64,000 nucleotides of DNA from contig OZ287701.1 of NCBI GenBank assembly GCA_965649825.1, positions 1,426,001 through 1,490,000 on the forward strand. Reading direction: 5' to 3'. Source of the stretch: Penicillus capitatus (lineage: Eukaryota > Chlorophyta). Positions 24,056 to 35,150 of the stretch are shown one piece after another. Under the pieces are notes generated by a model. That model saw only the letters and a program-made list of their open reading frames with translations. It had not been told where the DNA came from and did no database searches. How positions within the stretch are numbered: position 1 is the first letter of the stretch; every line of letters begins with the position of its first letter. Position numbers and translations under genes: made by a program.

Positions 24056-26366
24056 TTAAATCCATTCGGCGAAAACACATCCAAGTGCTCGTGCCTCGTG
24101 GGCGATGGTTTGACCCTCTCCTTGCCCATCGCCCAATGCAAGATCTGTTCCGTGTCTCTGGACAGTGATCAAAAATTCCAGAATCTCTTCACATCGCTCG
24201 TCGGACATGAGGAGCATGTGCTTGCTTAGGTGTCGCAGAAGAGATAGAAAGCATATCTTTGCATAGTGCCAGGTATGGGCTTCCAGTTTCGATTCGACAG
24301 GTTCAAAACTCTTGATCACTCGAGAGATGCCGAAATCAAAGTTGCCTTTGGCGCAGTAGAGTGTGCCGATGACGAGATTGATGATGCAAAGATGCTGTTG
24401 TGCATCTTCTGCATCTGCCTCGGCTTCCTGTTCCTCGACCTGTCGCATGATGTCCTCGGCCAAAATTGTCTACCACACCCACTCCATGTCTTTTCGAAGC
24501 CGATGGCAGGGTGATGCTGACCTGATTGGTGACGATGTAGGAGACACAGAGATTGGCCAAGATCACAGGAGTGACGTCTAAGAGATGGCCATCGTGGTGC
24601 TGGACGATATCTGCATAGTAGCCGATGGCATCCTCGTATTTCTCCTGCACAAAGAAGGTATGTGCCACGTTCGTTCGCCACACAAGATGCTCGCTGCAGA
24701 GAGCAGACGTCTGAAGAAATAAATACTCGACAGCACTGTAATGACCACGCTCATAATGCAAATGCCCAATTGTCATCAACACTGTACAGATAGATATTGG
24801 AGGCTGTGCTTTGTCCTGTCTATCGAACCTGGGATGTTCGACTCTGCCGAGTTCTTGTAGAGTTGCTGTGCTTCTCTACTGCTCTTCTCTTCTATGGCCG
24901 TTCTCCAAAGTCTTTGCGTCTGTGCCCACTGACGATCGTTTAGAGCTCCCAATCTCGTGAGGTATTCTTCCGGAGAACTGTCTCTCAGAATCATGGCTTC
25001 GATGTACTCAAGGGTGTCCGCACGAACATACTGCTGGACCAGGTCGGGATGGTTGGAGAGTATTTCTGCGGCGCGGTCGATGAGGCCGACCTCTGGTTGG
25101 CAGCAGAGGCAGAGCAGTGTCTCCACGGTGGGTCCTGGAAACGGTGGATTCTCCATCAAATGCTCTAGTTTCTCCATTGCTGATTGTGGATCTTCTTGCC
25201 ATTGCAGCAGTGCCGAGTTATAGAGAGTGACCTAGATTTGAATTCATGGAAGTGCCTGGTGTCGGTGCTTTACCGGATCAACATCGCTCTCGTCTCTCGG
25301 CGGCATACTCTGTAGCACTTCCTGAGCCGCTTCCCTGTTCTTCAGTTCCATCTCGATGGCGAATTTGAGATTGAGAGCTTCGATGAGAAAGGAGTCCTTG
25401 TCGGAATTGTTAGACATCGGTGCCGTTATGATGTTGCTTTGTTCAACAATTGCCGCAATGTACTGCAGGGCCGGTCCAAATTCTCGGAGTTCGTAACTGC
25501 ATATGGCGCAGCCGTATGCATAGAAAGCCTTAAGTACTGTCCTGCAGAATGCCTCACTCGAACGAGCATTACCTCAAATCCCGCCGTCTCGATCGCCTCC
25601 ATATACTTCATCCGCGCTTCTACATATCTGCCCGCCTGACCCGAAACAGAAAAATCAAGGAAGCACGTTGTTCACTTAAAGGCACCTTGTAGAGTAACGA
25701 TCCCTGATTGACAAGTGTCTGGACAGTCGTCTCTTCAGCCAGTTGCTCAAGCAGACCCCGATACACTGCAACCACTTCGGATGTTGATCAGCGACACGAT
25801 TTGGATCACTTTTGATATCGTTCATCTCGTATGCAATGGCGAGTTTCAGTTGACCTGCCGCGGCAGTCTCTTCTTTCAAAGATCCGAGCACTCGGAAGAC
25901 CTTCTCGTCATCAGCACCTCCTGCCTATGACGAACGATGCGGCGAAGCTCAGCGAGGAATAGAGATGGCCAACTTTGAAGAGGCATTGTGCGTAGTTGAT
26001 GCGATAGTCCAGATTGCCGGGGCAGATATGCATCAGCTGTGCATACCTGGTCGACAAATAAGGAAGGCTCTTGTGAGGCTGTCGTCCTACCGTTGTGTGG
26101 CTTCGTCGTACTGCTCTCGTGCATAGTAGCAGTAAGCCAGCAATGAGAGAAAAGCTCGACACTTGGGGCGTTCCTGCGCAGCCTCGCGTCAAATTGACGT
26201 CGTCAATCACGACATCGACCTGAAGAGCCTCAAGCAAAACAGCAATGGCAGGCTCATACATCTCATCCCGAAGCCACTCGTAGACGTCTCGTGTGAAATG
26301 ACCGTCTCTTATGTGGCCGCCCAACAGCATACTTACAACAGTCTTTCGGCGGTCACTTCTGATCAT
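24056..26366 (-). CDS. IFT70: Intraflagellar transport protein 70 (TTC30/DYF-1)
   Basis: This is a tetratricopeptide-repeat subunit of the IFT-B core, which drives anterograde transport and cilium assembly. In order on the minus strand: IRDGHFTRDVYEWLRDE near the N-terminus; RPKCRAFLSLLAYCYYAREQ; HICPGNLDYRINYAQCLFKA; GQLKLAIAYEMNDI; YMEAIETAGFE; FLIEALNLKFAIEMELKN; MEKLEHLMENPPFPGPTVE; IGHLHYERGHYSAVEYLF; TPVILANLCVSYIVTNQ; LCIINLVIGTLYCAKGNFDF; VIKSFEPVESKLEAHTWHYA; ending EWI and TAA at 24056. Introns I could place (26174-26219, 26047-26090, 25925-25973, 24782-24828, 24470-24521; 44-52 nt) all keep the frame, and others fall at about 25,520-25,570. Donors vary after GT (GTTCGA, GTCAGC, GTCGAT). 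Start at 26366 or a methionine shortly downstream. I see no disabling change. It ends only 42 bp from the TypA relic's stop, tail to tail. Confidence 0.9.
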
Positions 26367-26422
26367 CCGTTATTTATTTTCATTTCGAACACTCTTCATT
26401 TAGACAGAAGTCAACTGCCTGA

Positions 26423-27557
26423 TCATAGTATTTTCCTGGAATTTCCTGGAATATAGTACTGTTCAAGTTCCAGGCTGATGCGGGTGTCCCTGGAGGAAGA
26501 GTTGAATCCGTGGACTTTGTGATAAGCTGTGCCTCTGAGCTCCGCTGTCAGATTCTCTTCCACAGACACAACTGCCTTCTCTCTTTCCGAATCCTCATGC
26601 TCGACCGGCCAAGGTTCCAGCTGACCCCCTCCAGTTCTTCGGGCACTTGAATGTAGAGCACGTTGACTTGATGCGCCACGAAATTGTTCTTGTGTCTGAT
26701 AGCGACGGTATGGCCACGACGGCGGATTTCAGTTGGCTTCCGAGAACACTGAATCAATCTCCCGCTCACCGAATTGTAGTTGAGATGATGAATCGGTTAC
26801 ACTCGCCGATCCGTCGTCGTCAGGAGGAGAGATCCCATTTGCTGACATTGGGGCTGAACTCTGCACAAAGCAGTCAACAACTTGAATGCGTGACTCGGAC
26901 TAGGCACGTCTTCCAGACGAGATTCAGAGGAAAAAGGAAAGGATCTGGAGTACCTTCTACAGAGGAAGTGTGACCCTTCTCCCCTTCATGAGTGCATCTC
27001 ATATCTCTCCACTGTCGTTGCTGGATCCACTGGATAGAGAGAAATCGGCCGCAAAGAGTGAGAGCCATATCTCAAAGTGAAGCGAAACTCAGGAGACTTT
27101 TCTTCTGCCAGGAGCTCTGAGATCGGAGGAAGAGTATGTGTTGCGCCTCCTGACAAAAGATGGACTGGGTACGGATGAAATTCCAGAGAACATCGTAAAA
27201 CAGTAAGCTTGAACTATGAAAGATGTACCGAAAGATCGCTGAGACGTGACTTACAGAGTTTGTGAGACGCCTCAGTTGCAGAATCTCTTGAGGACACTGT
27301 CCTACCATTACACGCAGATGAACCTCGACCCCGAAGCTGCCAAGAAAGCGCAGAGGATCGTCAGTCAGCTCTCTGAAATTGTTCGAGCAGTTCTCTGCCT
27401 GTAAGATCATGCCAAAGATGCGCTCCGTTAGCAATTGCCATCGTGTGGGATTGACATCGTTGTCGTTGTCGTGTCAGAATGACTGTAGCAAGTCACATCG
27501 TGACTGCCTCGGTTTCTAAGGGTTCTGTCTCTGAAGGGGCGCTCATTCGGGGTTAAC
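26423..27557 (-). CDS. Uncharacterised multi-exon gene
   Basis: I do not recognise the product. Coding-like frames join on the minus strand: a possible start MSAPSETEPLETEA (27,557), then WQLLTERIFGMILQAENCSN to QEILQLRRLTNS, a 47-nt intron (GTAAGT...TTCAAG), LTVLRCSLEFHPYPVHLLSG, SPEFRFTLRYGSHSLRPISL, an acidic Ser-rich linker (SPPDDDGSASVTDSSSQLQF), and a last exon EENLTAELRGTAYHKVHGF to RISLELEQYYIPGN ending TGA at 26423. Internal joins between the third and last exons are unsure. It starts 57 bp upstream of IFT70 on the same strand and is divergent from NDUFB8. Confidence 0.5.
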
Positions 27558-27717
27558 GTCACCTCAGAGTCCTTTTCCTATGGCTCTGAGAGGCTGGTGA
27601 CTCACCTGTCCTGTCACTATTAGCGTATAAATCCGTAGACGTGGCCTTGTAGATACCCTTGCTCTGTAAGAACGTGAAGCCTTCCGCTGACATGTCGTCG
27701 TTACCATTTTGTTCATC
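27558..27717. promoter_or_regulatory. Short divergent intergenic promoter region
   Basis: About 160 bp separates the likely start of the minus-strand uncharacterised gene from the ATG of NDUFB8, so promoters for both must lie here or overlap the genes. I see no canonical TATA box; the assignment rests on geometry only. Confidence 0.35.
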
Positions 27718-28104
27718 ATGGCACTACGCATCGGAAATCTGCGTTCACTCGCCAGTTGTCTCTCCGCTGCTCGTTGGGCACTGCCCGTCCGTGGAGGTAC
27801 TGTTGGTCACCAGCCGCCTCCCGAAGTTCCTCCAACAAAGCCCTTGATACTGGAAGATGACGAATTCTGGTATGACGGAACTGCTCACCCGGAACGCGTG
27901 TTGGACGACTGTGGGGTGACGGATTACGGACGCGTCACACCTCTGAAAGCCATAGCCAGCTTTGCAGCATCCATGTCTCTGTTTGTCATCGGATATGCCA
28001 TTGTGGACTGGTACGATCCAGCCTCGCGTGCCCATGTTATACCCAGACAACTGCCGTACGACGATCTGGCTGTCGAACGCGGTCTCAAGAAAAAAGGAGA
28101 GTAG
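27718..28104 (+). CDS. NDUFB8: NADH:ubiquinone oxidoreductase subunit NDUFB8 (ASHI)
   Basis: A single-exon gene of 128 codons. The N-terminus MALRIGNLRSLASCLSAARW is Arg/Ser-rich and lacks acids, as in a mitochondrial presequence. The family core follows: LEDDEFWYDGTAHPERVLDD, one transmembrane segment (AIASFAASMSLFVIGYAIV), and the conserved tail HVIPRQLPYDDLAVE. It is an accessory subunit of the membrane arm of complex I in the mitochondrial inner membrane. Length is as expected for plant and algal homologues. The ATG at 27718 is the first in frame and gives the full presequence. It is intact and intronless in contrast to neighbouring genes. Confidence 0.85.
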   Translation: MALRIGNLRSLASCLSAARWALPVRGGTVGHQPPPEVPPTKPLILEDDEFWYDGTAHPERVLDDCGVTDYGRVTPLKAIASFAASMSLFVIGYAIVDWYDPASRAHVIPRQLPYDDLAVERGLKKKGE

Positions 28105-29934
28105 GAGATGGATTGGAGTCCAAGGACAGAGAATCGAAGGCGGAAGCTGTAAATAGTATCGAATTAAGAGAGAAATCGTTCCTGTTGAATGGTATATCGT
28201 CTTTCTCGCTGAAGAGTGTAACAACGATGGCTTTTCATCTGCTGCAATTCAAGCGAACATGAGGCTGGTATCCATGGATCGCGTGTCCTGCATCGTTTTA
28301 TGCCTTCTTTGCACAGCGTCTCTCTTGACCACGTCGACGGAGACAGAAAACACGCGCTTTGTTGAAAGGAGCCGACGCATCGATTCGATTGCCAGGTTCC
28401 TCCTGTCAACACCAAGAATACGGGCCATCCTCTTGATGAGACCTTGTTATGCTCAATTTAGCCACCCTCGCTTCTACTCACGGCCGAGTTTGCATTAGAC
28501 ACTTAAGACTTCGTCGTCATTCGCAGACGGATGTGGGCGATGACGAGGTCAGCCTCAAATCAAACAGTCCATTGATTTCGGCAGAGGCTGCGTGTTTATG
28601 GACGGATTAATGCTGTCGAGGGCGAAAATAAGAAAGAGGAGGAGGACGTGACCATCGCCCGAAGGCGCTTGATGAGGAGATGACTGCTGAGAGGATGTCC
28701 ATACTCTGACAGACGCCGCTGCAGATCCCTCCAAAGCGTCCGGCGAGACACGCGCCGATAGCCCAAGAAAGCGCACAGATGCTCGTGTGGCAACGCTCCG
28801 AAGAACATAACATCATTCCCTGCTCTTTCTTCAACACAATCTCCGACTGATCCTTCACGCCCTCTGTGGAAAAGAGATCCTGTAAGCTCTAAGGAACACG
28901 ATTCGGTGGGTGGCCATCTTGAAGCTTCACTCCATTCCTATCTTATGCCTATCTTATGCTGCGTCGTGAATAGCTTCGTCTATCCAATATGCATCTCCTT
29001 AGACTTCCTCTATCCGAAGGATTGCGTCATCGTGCGTTGAACTGCCCCTGTTGCTCCCTCAGGGCAGCGGATCTTAGAAAGCTCCCTAGAGGGTTTCCAC
29101 AACTGCGTTTCAGTCTTCACGGAGCCCTTCTACTGTCTGGATCTCATTGTGACGACCATGAATGGCGGTGTCCATCTCTTCGAAACAAGGGGATCTTGTT
29201 ACCCTCTCCGGACATGAGACAACAGAAGTGATGCGCATCCTCGACCTTCTTGGCCTTATTAGACACGCACGCGCCACTTGTACGTTAAGATCCAAGAAAC
29301 GGAGCCTTTTGTCGCCGGAGACAGACATGTTGGCGTTTTGCATCGAAGGACAGTCGACCTGACAGGAATACTCGAGGCGACAAAGTTACCGTCCGCTTTT
29401 CCGTTGTTGACAATCGAAAAGTGCCGGAAGGAAAAGGACCGGGCCCATACAATGCGATCGATCCGTCGTCCTCTATCCGGCCATTCGTCAGTTTGTTTGT
29501 CTCGTCCAGAACGTGACGTCAATGAGATGAACGTTGGAGCTTTTCTTGTCATTGGCGTGGTCGACACATACTCGCAACCGGGAACATAAGAACCGCTGTC
29601 GCCGTGCCCTCGAACAAGAAAAACGGCACTCATGCTGATCGCGATGGTGGATGTTTACAAGCTCGAGTATCGAGACGAATTCCTTCTCTCTTTACACATG
29701 CACTGGTATGGATTCGTCAAGGTACACATTCGACGAAGATCTGTATCGAAATTTGCATGTAACTAGCTGTGAGCGTTCATCCTTAGTGGATGATTGAAGG
29801 GCCATTCACAGCTATGGTAATGGCAGCTGTGTTCATGAAACCAGATCTTATTACATGATCGATGTTAGCTCAATCCGGAGAAAACGCAAACTGTTGACAC
29901 TCTTTACAATGTAGCAAAGTTTTCACTGGTGTCT
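28105..29934. other. Intergenic, possible small secreted ORF
   Basis: Nothing is firmly assigned. Plus 28259-28498 (79 codons) begins with a hydrophobic stretch (VSCIVLCLLCTASLL) resembling a signal peptide, then a basic tail; it may be a first exon or a small secreted protein. Minus frames around 28,555-28,860 and a plus frame at 29,278-29,589 (VKIQETEPFVAGDRHVGVLH) look partly coding but have no family match. Confidence 0.35.
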
Positions 29935-30763
29935 TCATGCTTGTGCGTGACTCTCTTCGAATTCAGCCATGTAGGTGTCTTCCAAGAAAGGATCGAAGAA
30001 TGATGAACATCTTTGGTAGATTTCGGTCAAGTGCCGCTTCCCATTCTCGACGGCCTGCTCGTCTCCATGAACTCCGAAAACATCAGCGACAAATGCATCC
30101 CAGCTGAAGGACGATTCTTGCTGTGCGATGCGAACAGTGACATAGCATCTAGGCACGCATACTGCATTGTGAAGTATTAGGTACTCGACGAACATCACCT
30201 GATGTAGTTCACGCGCCGCTTGATAGACGATCTCAGCGAGATCATCTTTCCATAGCGCAACTCACCGAGGTGACCGGACGGGTGGACAATGCCTTCTCGA
30301 ATTAAAATTTCTTGGAGCTCTACACCGCATACAATGATCTGAGAGGATGCCTGACATTGGGCGTGTGCCATACGTGCTTTGCGTGCTCCAAACAAAGAAA
30401 GATATGCGTTGACAGCGGAGTCGCTAACCCAAGCATACCTAGAACAGATAGCAGAATTAAAAACCGAAGCGTTCGCAATACAGAACGGCTAGGAGATGGG
30501 AAGAACATTCTCTTACATCGTAAAACGATTCGTCGAAAGAAACGCGAACGCAAACGTTGAACACGTCGGACGACGGGCGGACAAGAAGCAACTGTCGTTT
30601 TCGAAGAAATGAACGATCGTTTTACAATGAACAGATGTGGAAGACGAAGATTGATGCATTTAGCGAAATCCGATATTTGTCGGGTGAGGCCATCATTGAC
30701 AGGAGACTCGTTTGCATTATGGTTTTCCTCTGTGACGGAATAGACGTCCGCATACTTCGGCAT
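29935..30763 (-). CDS. Uncharacterised gene, 3' exons
   Basis: A coding-like minus-strand frame includes VRPSSDVFNVCVRVSFDES, then AWVSDSAVNAYLSLFGARKA, SSQIIVCGVELQEILIREG, an intron (GTGAGT...CATCAG, about 30,198-30,264) and a last exon FVEYLILHNAVCVPRC to EDTYMAEFEESHAQA ending TGA at 29935. The join between the first two segments would need an unusually short (28-nt) intron or another exon arrangement. I do not recognise the family. Confidence 0.4.
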
Positions 30764-30879
30764 GCTCTAGGGGCCCAATGGAAAGAAATTAAGCAATAAA
30801 GAGAAGGAGAAACTCCTTCAACAGCCAGAGGAAGCACGTCGATGGGAAAAGGAGGGCGAATGGCGTCATCCACTTTGAC

Positions 30880-32222
30880 CTCGTCGCTTCGCAAATGCGA
30901 TTCATGCGAAGAGAATCGAGATGGGTGATGGATCGAGTCTCCCTTCTTGTGGCCGAAATCGATGAGATGCTACGGAAGAAATGTCGAATGGACGATATTC
31001 ACATTAGCTGATGCTCTTTGTGGACCATCTTGTTGTCCAACGCGTGACATCAGCAGCATTGGAGACTCGGATTCTGTCAAATTCTTGTGTTCCAATGGCC
31101 AGGGATGCCCCCATTGGTCCTGCCGCGACAGGATCCTTCTTCCTCCCCTCGGTTCTACACACAAACAGTGGCCCTGTTGCAATATCGCAGCACAGCGTCT
31201 ACCGACAGTACTCAGTGGTTTTCAGCACAGAGCTGCAAGCGGTTGCTGGGAGTGCCCGGCGATAAAGCAACATCAACAAAGGCTCGAAGAGTACGAGAAG
31301 GAGGTTGGTCCACCTAATCCAATCGACAGCTCAAGGGATCATGCAAGAAGAGGGGAGGAAGCACTTGAAAACGGTCCTCCAGAGAGAACGCGCCGGCGTA
31401 TCTCGATCCCATTGAACTCCTCTACGCCGAGTGTTACGTCTCGGAGAGAGAACCAGAGGAGTTCCACGCCGCAGAGCGCGAAGAATTAGCCAAGTGAGGC
31501 ATTTCCCGTTTCGCTGATCACTCGCCCTGCTTCCGGCTAAAAGATCGAAAGGGAGAGGTTCATAGAGTTGCGCTCGCAAAGAGAGATCGAACGGCCGAAA
31601 CAAGATGGGCAATCAAAGGTGCCTCCCGAGATCCCTCGATTGACTCTTCTCGTCACAGAGGTCACAAGAACAACAAATCGCCCATCAAAGCCAGATTGCT
31701 AGCACGTGATCCCTCGGCGTTGCTGATCGCATTTCTGCGTTGCTATTGCCTGCCCAGGCCTGGACTCGGACAATGCCATCGAGCCATGCTATTCGCGAGG
31801 AACGTGTTTACGAATTCGGAGACCTGGATTTCGATGCTCGGGACTGCCTGGCATTGCACGCTGGAAGGCGCTCTTGCTTCGACAAGATCTCGTCTGCGAT
31901 GCAGTCGCCTGCCGATCTGCCTGTTCGCTTCATCCCAAGAACACCTCTCTCGCACTTCACTGACCTCGGGCAAGCAGATCCCTTCGACGTAGAAGCGTTT
32001 GTCTTGCCTGGAGATCGTTCCAGAGCACTCGTGTGCATTGATGCCACGATAGAGATGATTGACGCCTCCGCACCGTTCGTTCTCATACCGATCGACCCAT
32101 TTTGCTCGCGATCACATCTCAGGGCCTATCAAATCTGGTTGTCTCTGACAGATCTGCATTTGGTTTCTTTCTGCGCAGCGAATGCAGCGGCTGTGACACG
32201 GGCGACAGAAGAAACAGCCTGA
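30880..32222 (+). CDS. Uncharacterised, probable multi-exon gene
   Basis: Coding-like frames on the plus strand include RWVMDRVSLLVAEIDEMLRK, then ALFVDHLVVQRVTSAALETR, then PAYLDPIELLYAECYVSERE, a possible 50-nt intron (GTGAGG...CTAAAAG) into IERERFIELRSQREIERPK, and a last open frame ending 32222 that includes FIPRTPLSHFTDLGQADPFD. I could not connect them into one model and do not recognise the product. It may be two genes or a decayed one. Confidence 0.3.
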
Positions 32223-32399
32223 ATCCCTCTCAAGCCTCCAGAAACACTCGAAAGGCTGAAGGAACAAGACAAGCTAAACACACACACGTTGCCCGGTTGT
32301 TGTCCTGTTTGTAAACATAACGTTTATTACAGAAAGGAACCATCGTCTACTTTCGATCAGCAAACAGGTCATGCTACACTCAGGCAATCGACAGGTCTT

Positions 32400-33855
32400 C
32401 TACATAGGAAACCCGCTGGGTCCAAAATTCTGTCCATCTGGTGTTCTGGGAACGTGGTAGCTCTGTGCACTCGCAGATGCGGATTGCACCCTCGCAGGCT
32501 CCCGAACAGATAGCGGCTCCGTCCCATACTCATCAATCTCTTGCAGCAAACTCTGCAGGACACAGCCTTTATTATAGATCACCAATTTCCTCTCCCTTCT
32601 CACTTCGGTTTCTGCAATGTGGTCGACTGGTTCATGCTGCAGAATCAAAAGCTTAATGCGCTTGTCTCCTCGCCAGTTATCGATACTGGCCTTCACAGTG
32701 AAGATCATTGTTTTGTAGAGCGCACAGTTGACAATGTCTTCGGCCTGTTTCGCATCTTCCGCCTCCTTTTCTCTCAATTCATCAACCGGGATGCCGATGA
32801 GGCCTTCGGCGCAGAAAGAAGCTGTTGCAAAATGCGCATCCGTAAAGTCACTCAGTTTCATTTCCATGGCATATCGCCATTCTGCATCCACATCCTTATC
32901 ACATTCCTAACACACCCACCCCCTTCGGATCGCTCCGAGACTTTCATCAAACAAGGTTGTTTGTCTGAAGAGGACAGCTGGGGTAGTAGATTTTCTTGCG
33001 GATGTAGCTGATCGTCGCGAGAACCTGCAAACAAGATGTCAAGTTGTTGCAGGGGCATTGTGTCGCCAACCTTGAAGACGGGCCGCTTTGTCAATTCCAC
33101 GGTGTTCACGTTGATGTCTGACAGATAACTGAGCTGTGCATCACGTACCGGACCGCTCTGGGACAATGCTGTGCCAGGTACGCGTGTTGTACCTCCCTCA
33201 TGAAACCTAGCCGCACAGAGTTCACATTTGAATCATTCTTCATTGCACACAGACCAGGATAAGAGCTCCGTGGCTTCTTCAATATCCGGATCGATCTCCA
33301 TCGGCGTGAACTACACGCCAAATCTCTCACACTCTAACAGTTAAATGAGTGAGACTATCATACCTCCGGATCGAAGGCGTAAGGTATGTCCGTGCCAGCT
33401 GCCCCGTCCGGCACAAGAACAACTGTCGAGTTTCTTCTCAATACTATTTCGATGTCGGTATTGAAGTCTTTGAAGCGCTGAACATTATGGATATTATAAG
33501 TGAGTGAGAGAAGTGCAAGATATTAACATACCTCATCGCGTATCACGTTGACATCAGCTTTTGAGATTTTGTAGATTTTGCCCACCCTTATCATCTCATA
33601 GAACGCCACCGCTGCTTCATTGAACGCAGCACATCGAATGAACTGACAGCTTTCCTCGCCAACCGATTCCTCGCAGTGCTTGTAGACGATCCTGGCCAGC
33701 TGCCAGACAGTCAGTTTGACTCTGTCCTCAGCGCTGTGTTGGAATGCTCTGTGCCGTCGTCGGGTGCATATTGAAGACATTTTCATGTGCTGCTTAGAGA
33801 TTCGAAGCTTTCTTGGCAAGCAAAGAGAAAGAAGCAACTTCAGACGTTCTGTCAC
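32400..33855 (-). pseudogene. Reduced RPA1-like gene (replication protein A large subunit)
   Basis: RPA1 is the large subunit of the eukaryotic single-strand DNA-binding complex. Present are the end of DBD-A (FIRCAAFNEAAVAFYEMIRV, KIYKISKADVNVI), the linker to DBD-C (DPDIEEATELLSWFHEGG), the DBD-C entry (VLATISYIRKKIYYPSCP) and the DBD-C body (WRYAMEMKLSDFTDAHFATA, IKLLILQHEPVDHI). Introns at 33478-33531, 33311-33363 and 33207-33254 splice in frame. Two defects stand out. DBD-B (about 95 residues between the FDP of one exon and MEIDPDIEEA of the next) is missing altogether. The zinc-ribbon loop is out of frame, with a TAG inside GWVC*ECDKD; a 46-nt GT-AG intron there would restore the frame but would delete two zinc ligands. 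It is either a pseudogene or a strongly reduced paralogue. The N-terminal domain was not found. Confidence 0.6.
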
Positions 33856-33989
33856 AGTCTTGGACGCTGTGTCTAATCTGATGACGCAAAAATACTCTCA
33901 GACGAATTCCAAGGACTGTCGTTAATGGCAGTTTCTGCCTCCACATAAAGGACTCTCGGAAAAGGAAAAAAGTGTTCGATCGCATTGGC

Positions 33990-35150
33990 TGTCCTTCTGA
34001 TGCGATGAGCACACTGCAATTGCTTGACAGCGTCGATGTCGCTCTGCTCGGTGTCTGCACGCAGAACCCAGTTCTTGTCGAAGGAAAACCAGCGGTGGGA
34101 GAGACAGCTCTGGTCGGTGGACTGAGGAAGTCTCGCGGGTGCTTGCTGCAAAAAGGTTATCATTCTGAGCAAACAGCGACACCGCCACACTGCAGGACTA
34201 CTCTGGGACATGGCTGCATGAGAAGGCAGGATTCCGTTACTCAAAGGGTGTCTGTCCTCGTCCAAACGATCGATGACGGAGACTGCTTTGTGGCATAGGA
34301 GTTCAATCTTGCACCTCTTTCTGTCGCGGCAGCGTTAAAGACTTTCCTGGAGGGATCACTTGCTGTTCAGATTCCAGGCACAGGTGCGACGGTCAATGCA
34401 CATCCCGATTTCAGATTCTCTGCAACCCAGAATCTATTCCACGGAGGGGGAGATAATGATGATGTCGACGACTTTCAACAGGACGAATCTGCTGACATAG
34501 TCTACAAGCGATTCCAAAGGAAGAGTATGGAGGTGTTGTGACCGCCACCATGGAAGACGCAGAGAACCTGTCCACTCTCTACCTTGCATCCTCCGAGATG
34601 TTCCGTCTGACGATGAGAGACTTGATCAAGCTGGTTCACAGATACAACTCCTTCAAGTAGAGAATAGAAATGGAAGGTCCTGGTCTGCTGTTTTCGTGCC
34701 GTTGCTTGATCCCCTGATCCCAACCGAAGACGAGTAAGTTCAGGAGATTCAGCAGGTGCAGCCCTTTTCACTCATCGAGTTGGCATTTGCAGAATGGGAA
34801 GAGACTATTGCAAGATCCTGCACGGACTAACATATGGAAGAGAAGAGAAACGAATTTCTGTTCTTCCAAGGACCTCTATGTGTTTCGTTCAGCGGATACA
34901 GATTCGATCGAAGCCGACTGTGGAAACGTGATAATGCCGCGAAGCTGCCGCCCGAGATCTTTCCGGACAAGCTTGTTGAATTCGCATTCGCAGTAGGGGC
35001 AAAAGAAACAGTCTTCCTGTATGGAGAGTCTTCCTTCAAGACAGAACTCATCAGAACGTGGCTAGAGATCTCTCAGATGGAGGGCAAAGCGCAGATGATA
35101 CACTTGAACTCGGAGTCCAAACAACAGAAATGATCGGCCAAATGCATCTA
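33990..35150 (+). pseudogene. MDN1: Midasin (MDN1/Rea1) AAA-module relic
   Basis: Midasin is a giant six-AAA ATPase that remodels pre-60S ribosomes. One AAA module is traceable: NPVLVEGKPAVGETALV (Walker A with GKT changed to GET), VIILSKQ, LVQTIDDGDCFVA*EFNLAP (Walker B region, TAG where the Asp should be), VQIPGTGATVNAHPDFRFSA TQN, then IPKEEYGGVVTATMEDAENL and FRLTMRDLIKLVHRYNSF. A second module start follows (VEFAFAVGAKETVFLYGESS; MIHLNSESK). Frame slips separate these blocks. The damage falls inside contiguous conserved motifs, so introns are a poor explanation, although a TAG-acceptor intron cannot be excluded at one site. Only a small piece of a gene normally over 12 kb is present. Confidence 0.65.

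Noticed and set aside
25904-25980. Frameshift in IFT70 between two TPR motifs
   Set aside because: A 49-nt intron (25925-25973) restores the frame and gives the expected LFKAGG junction.
29278-29589. Conserved-looking 103-codon plus ORF
   Set aside because: Composition is suggestive but I found no family, no splice partners and several competing frames; left as intergenic.
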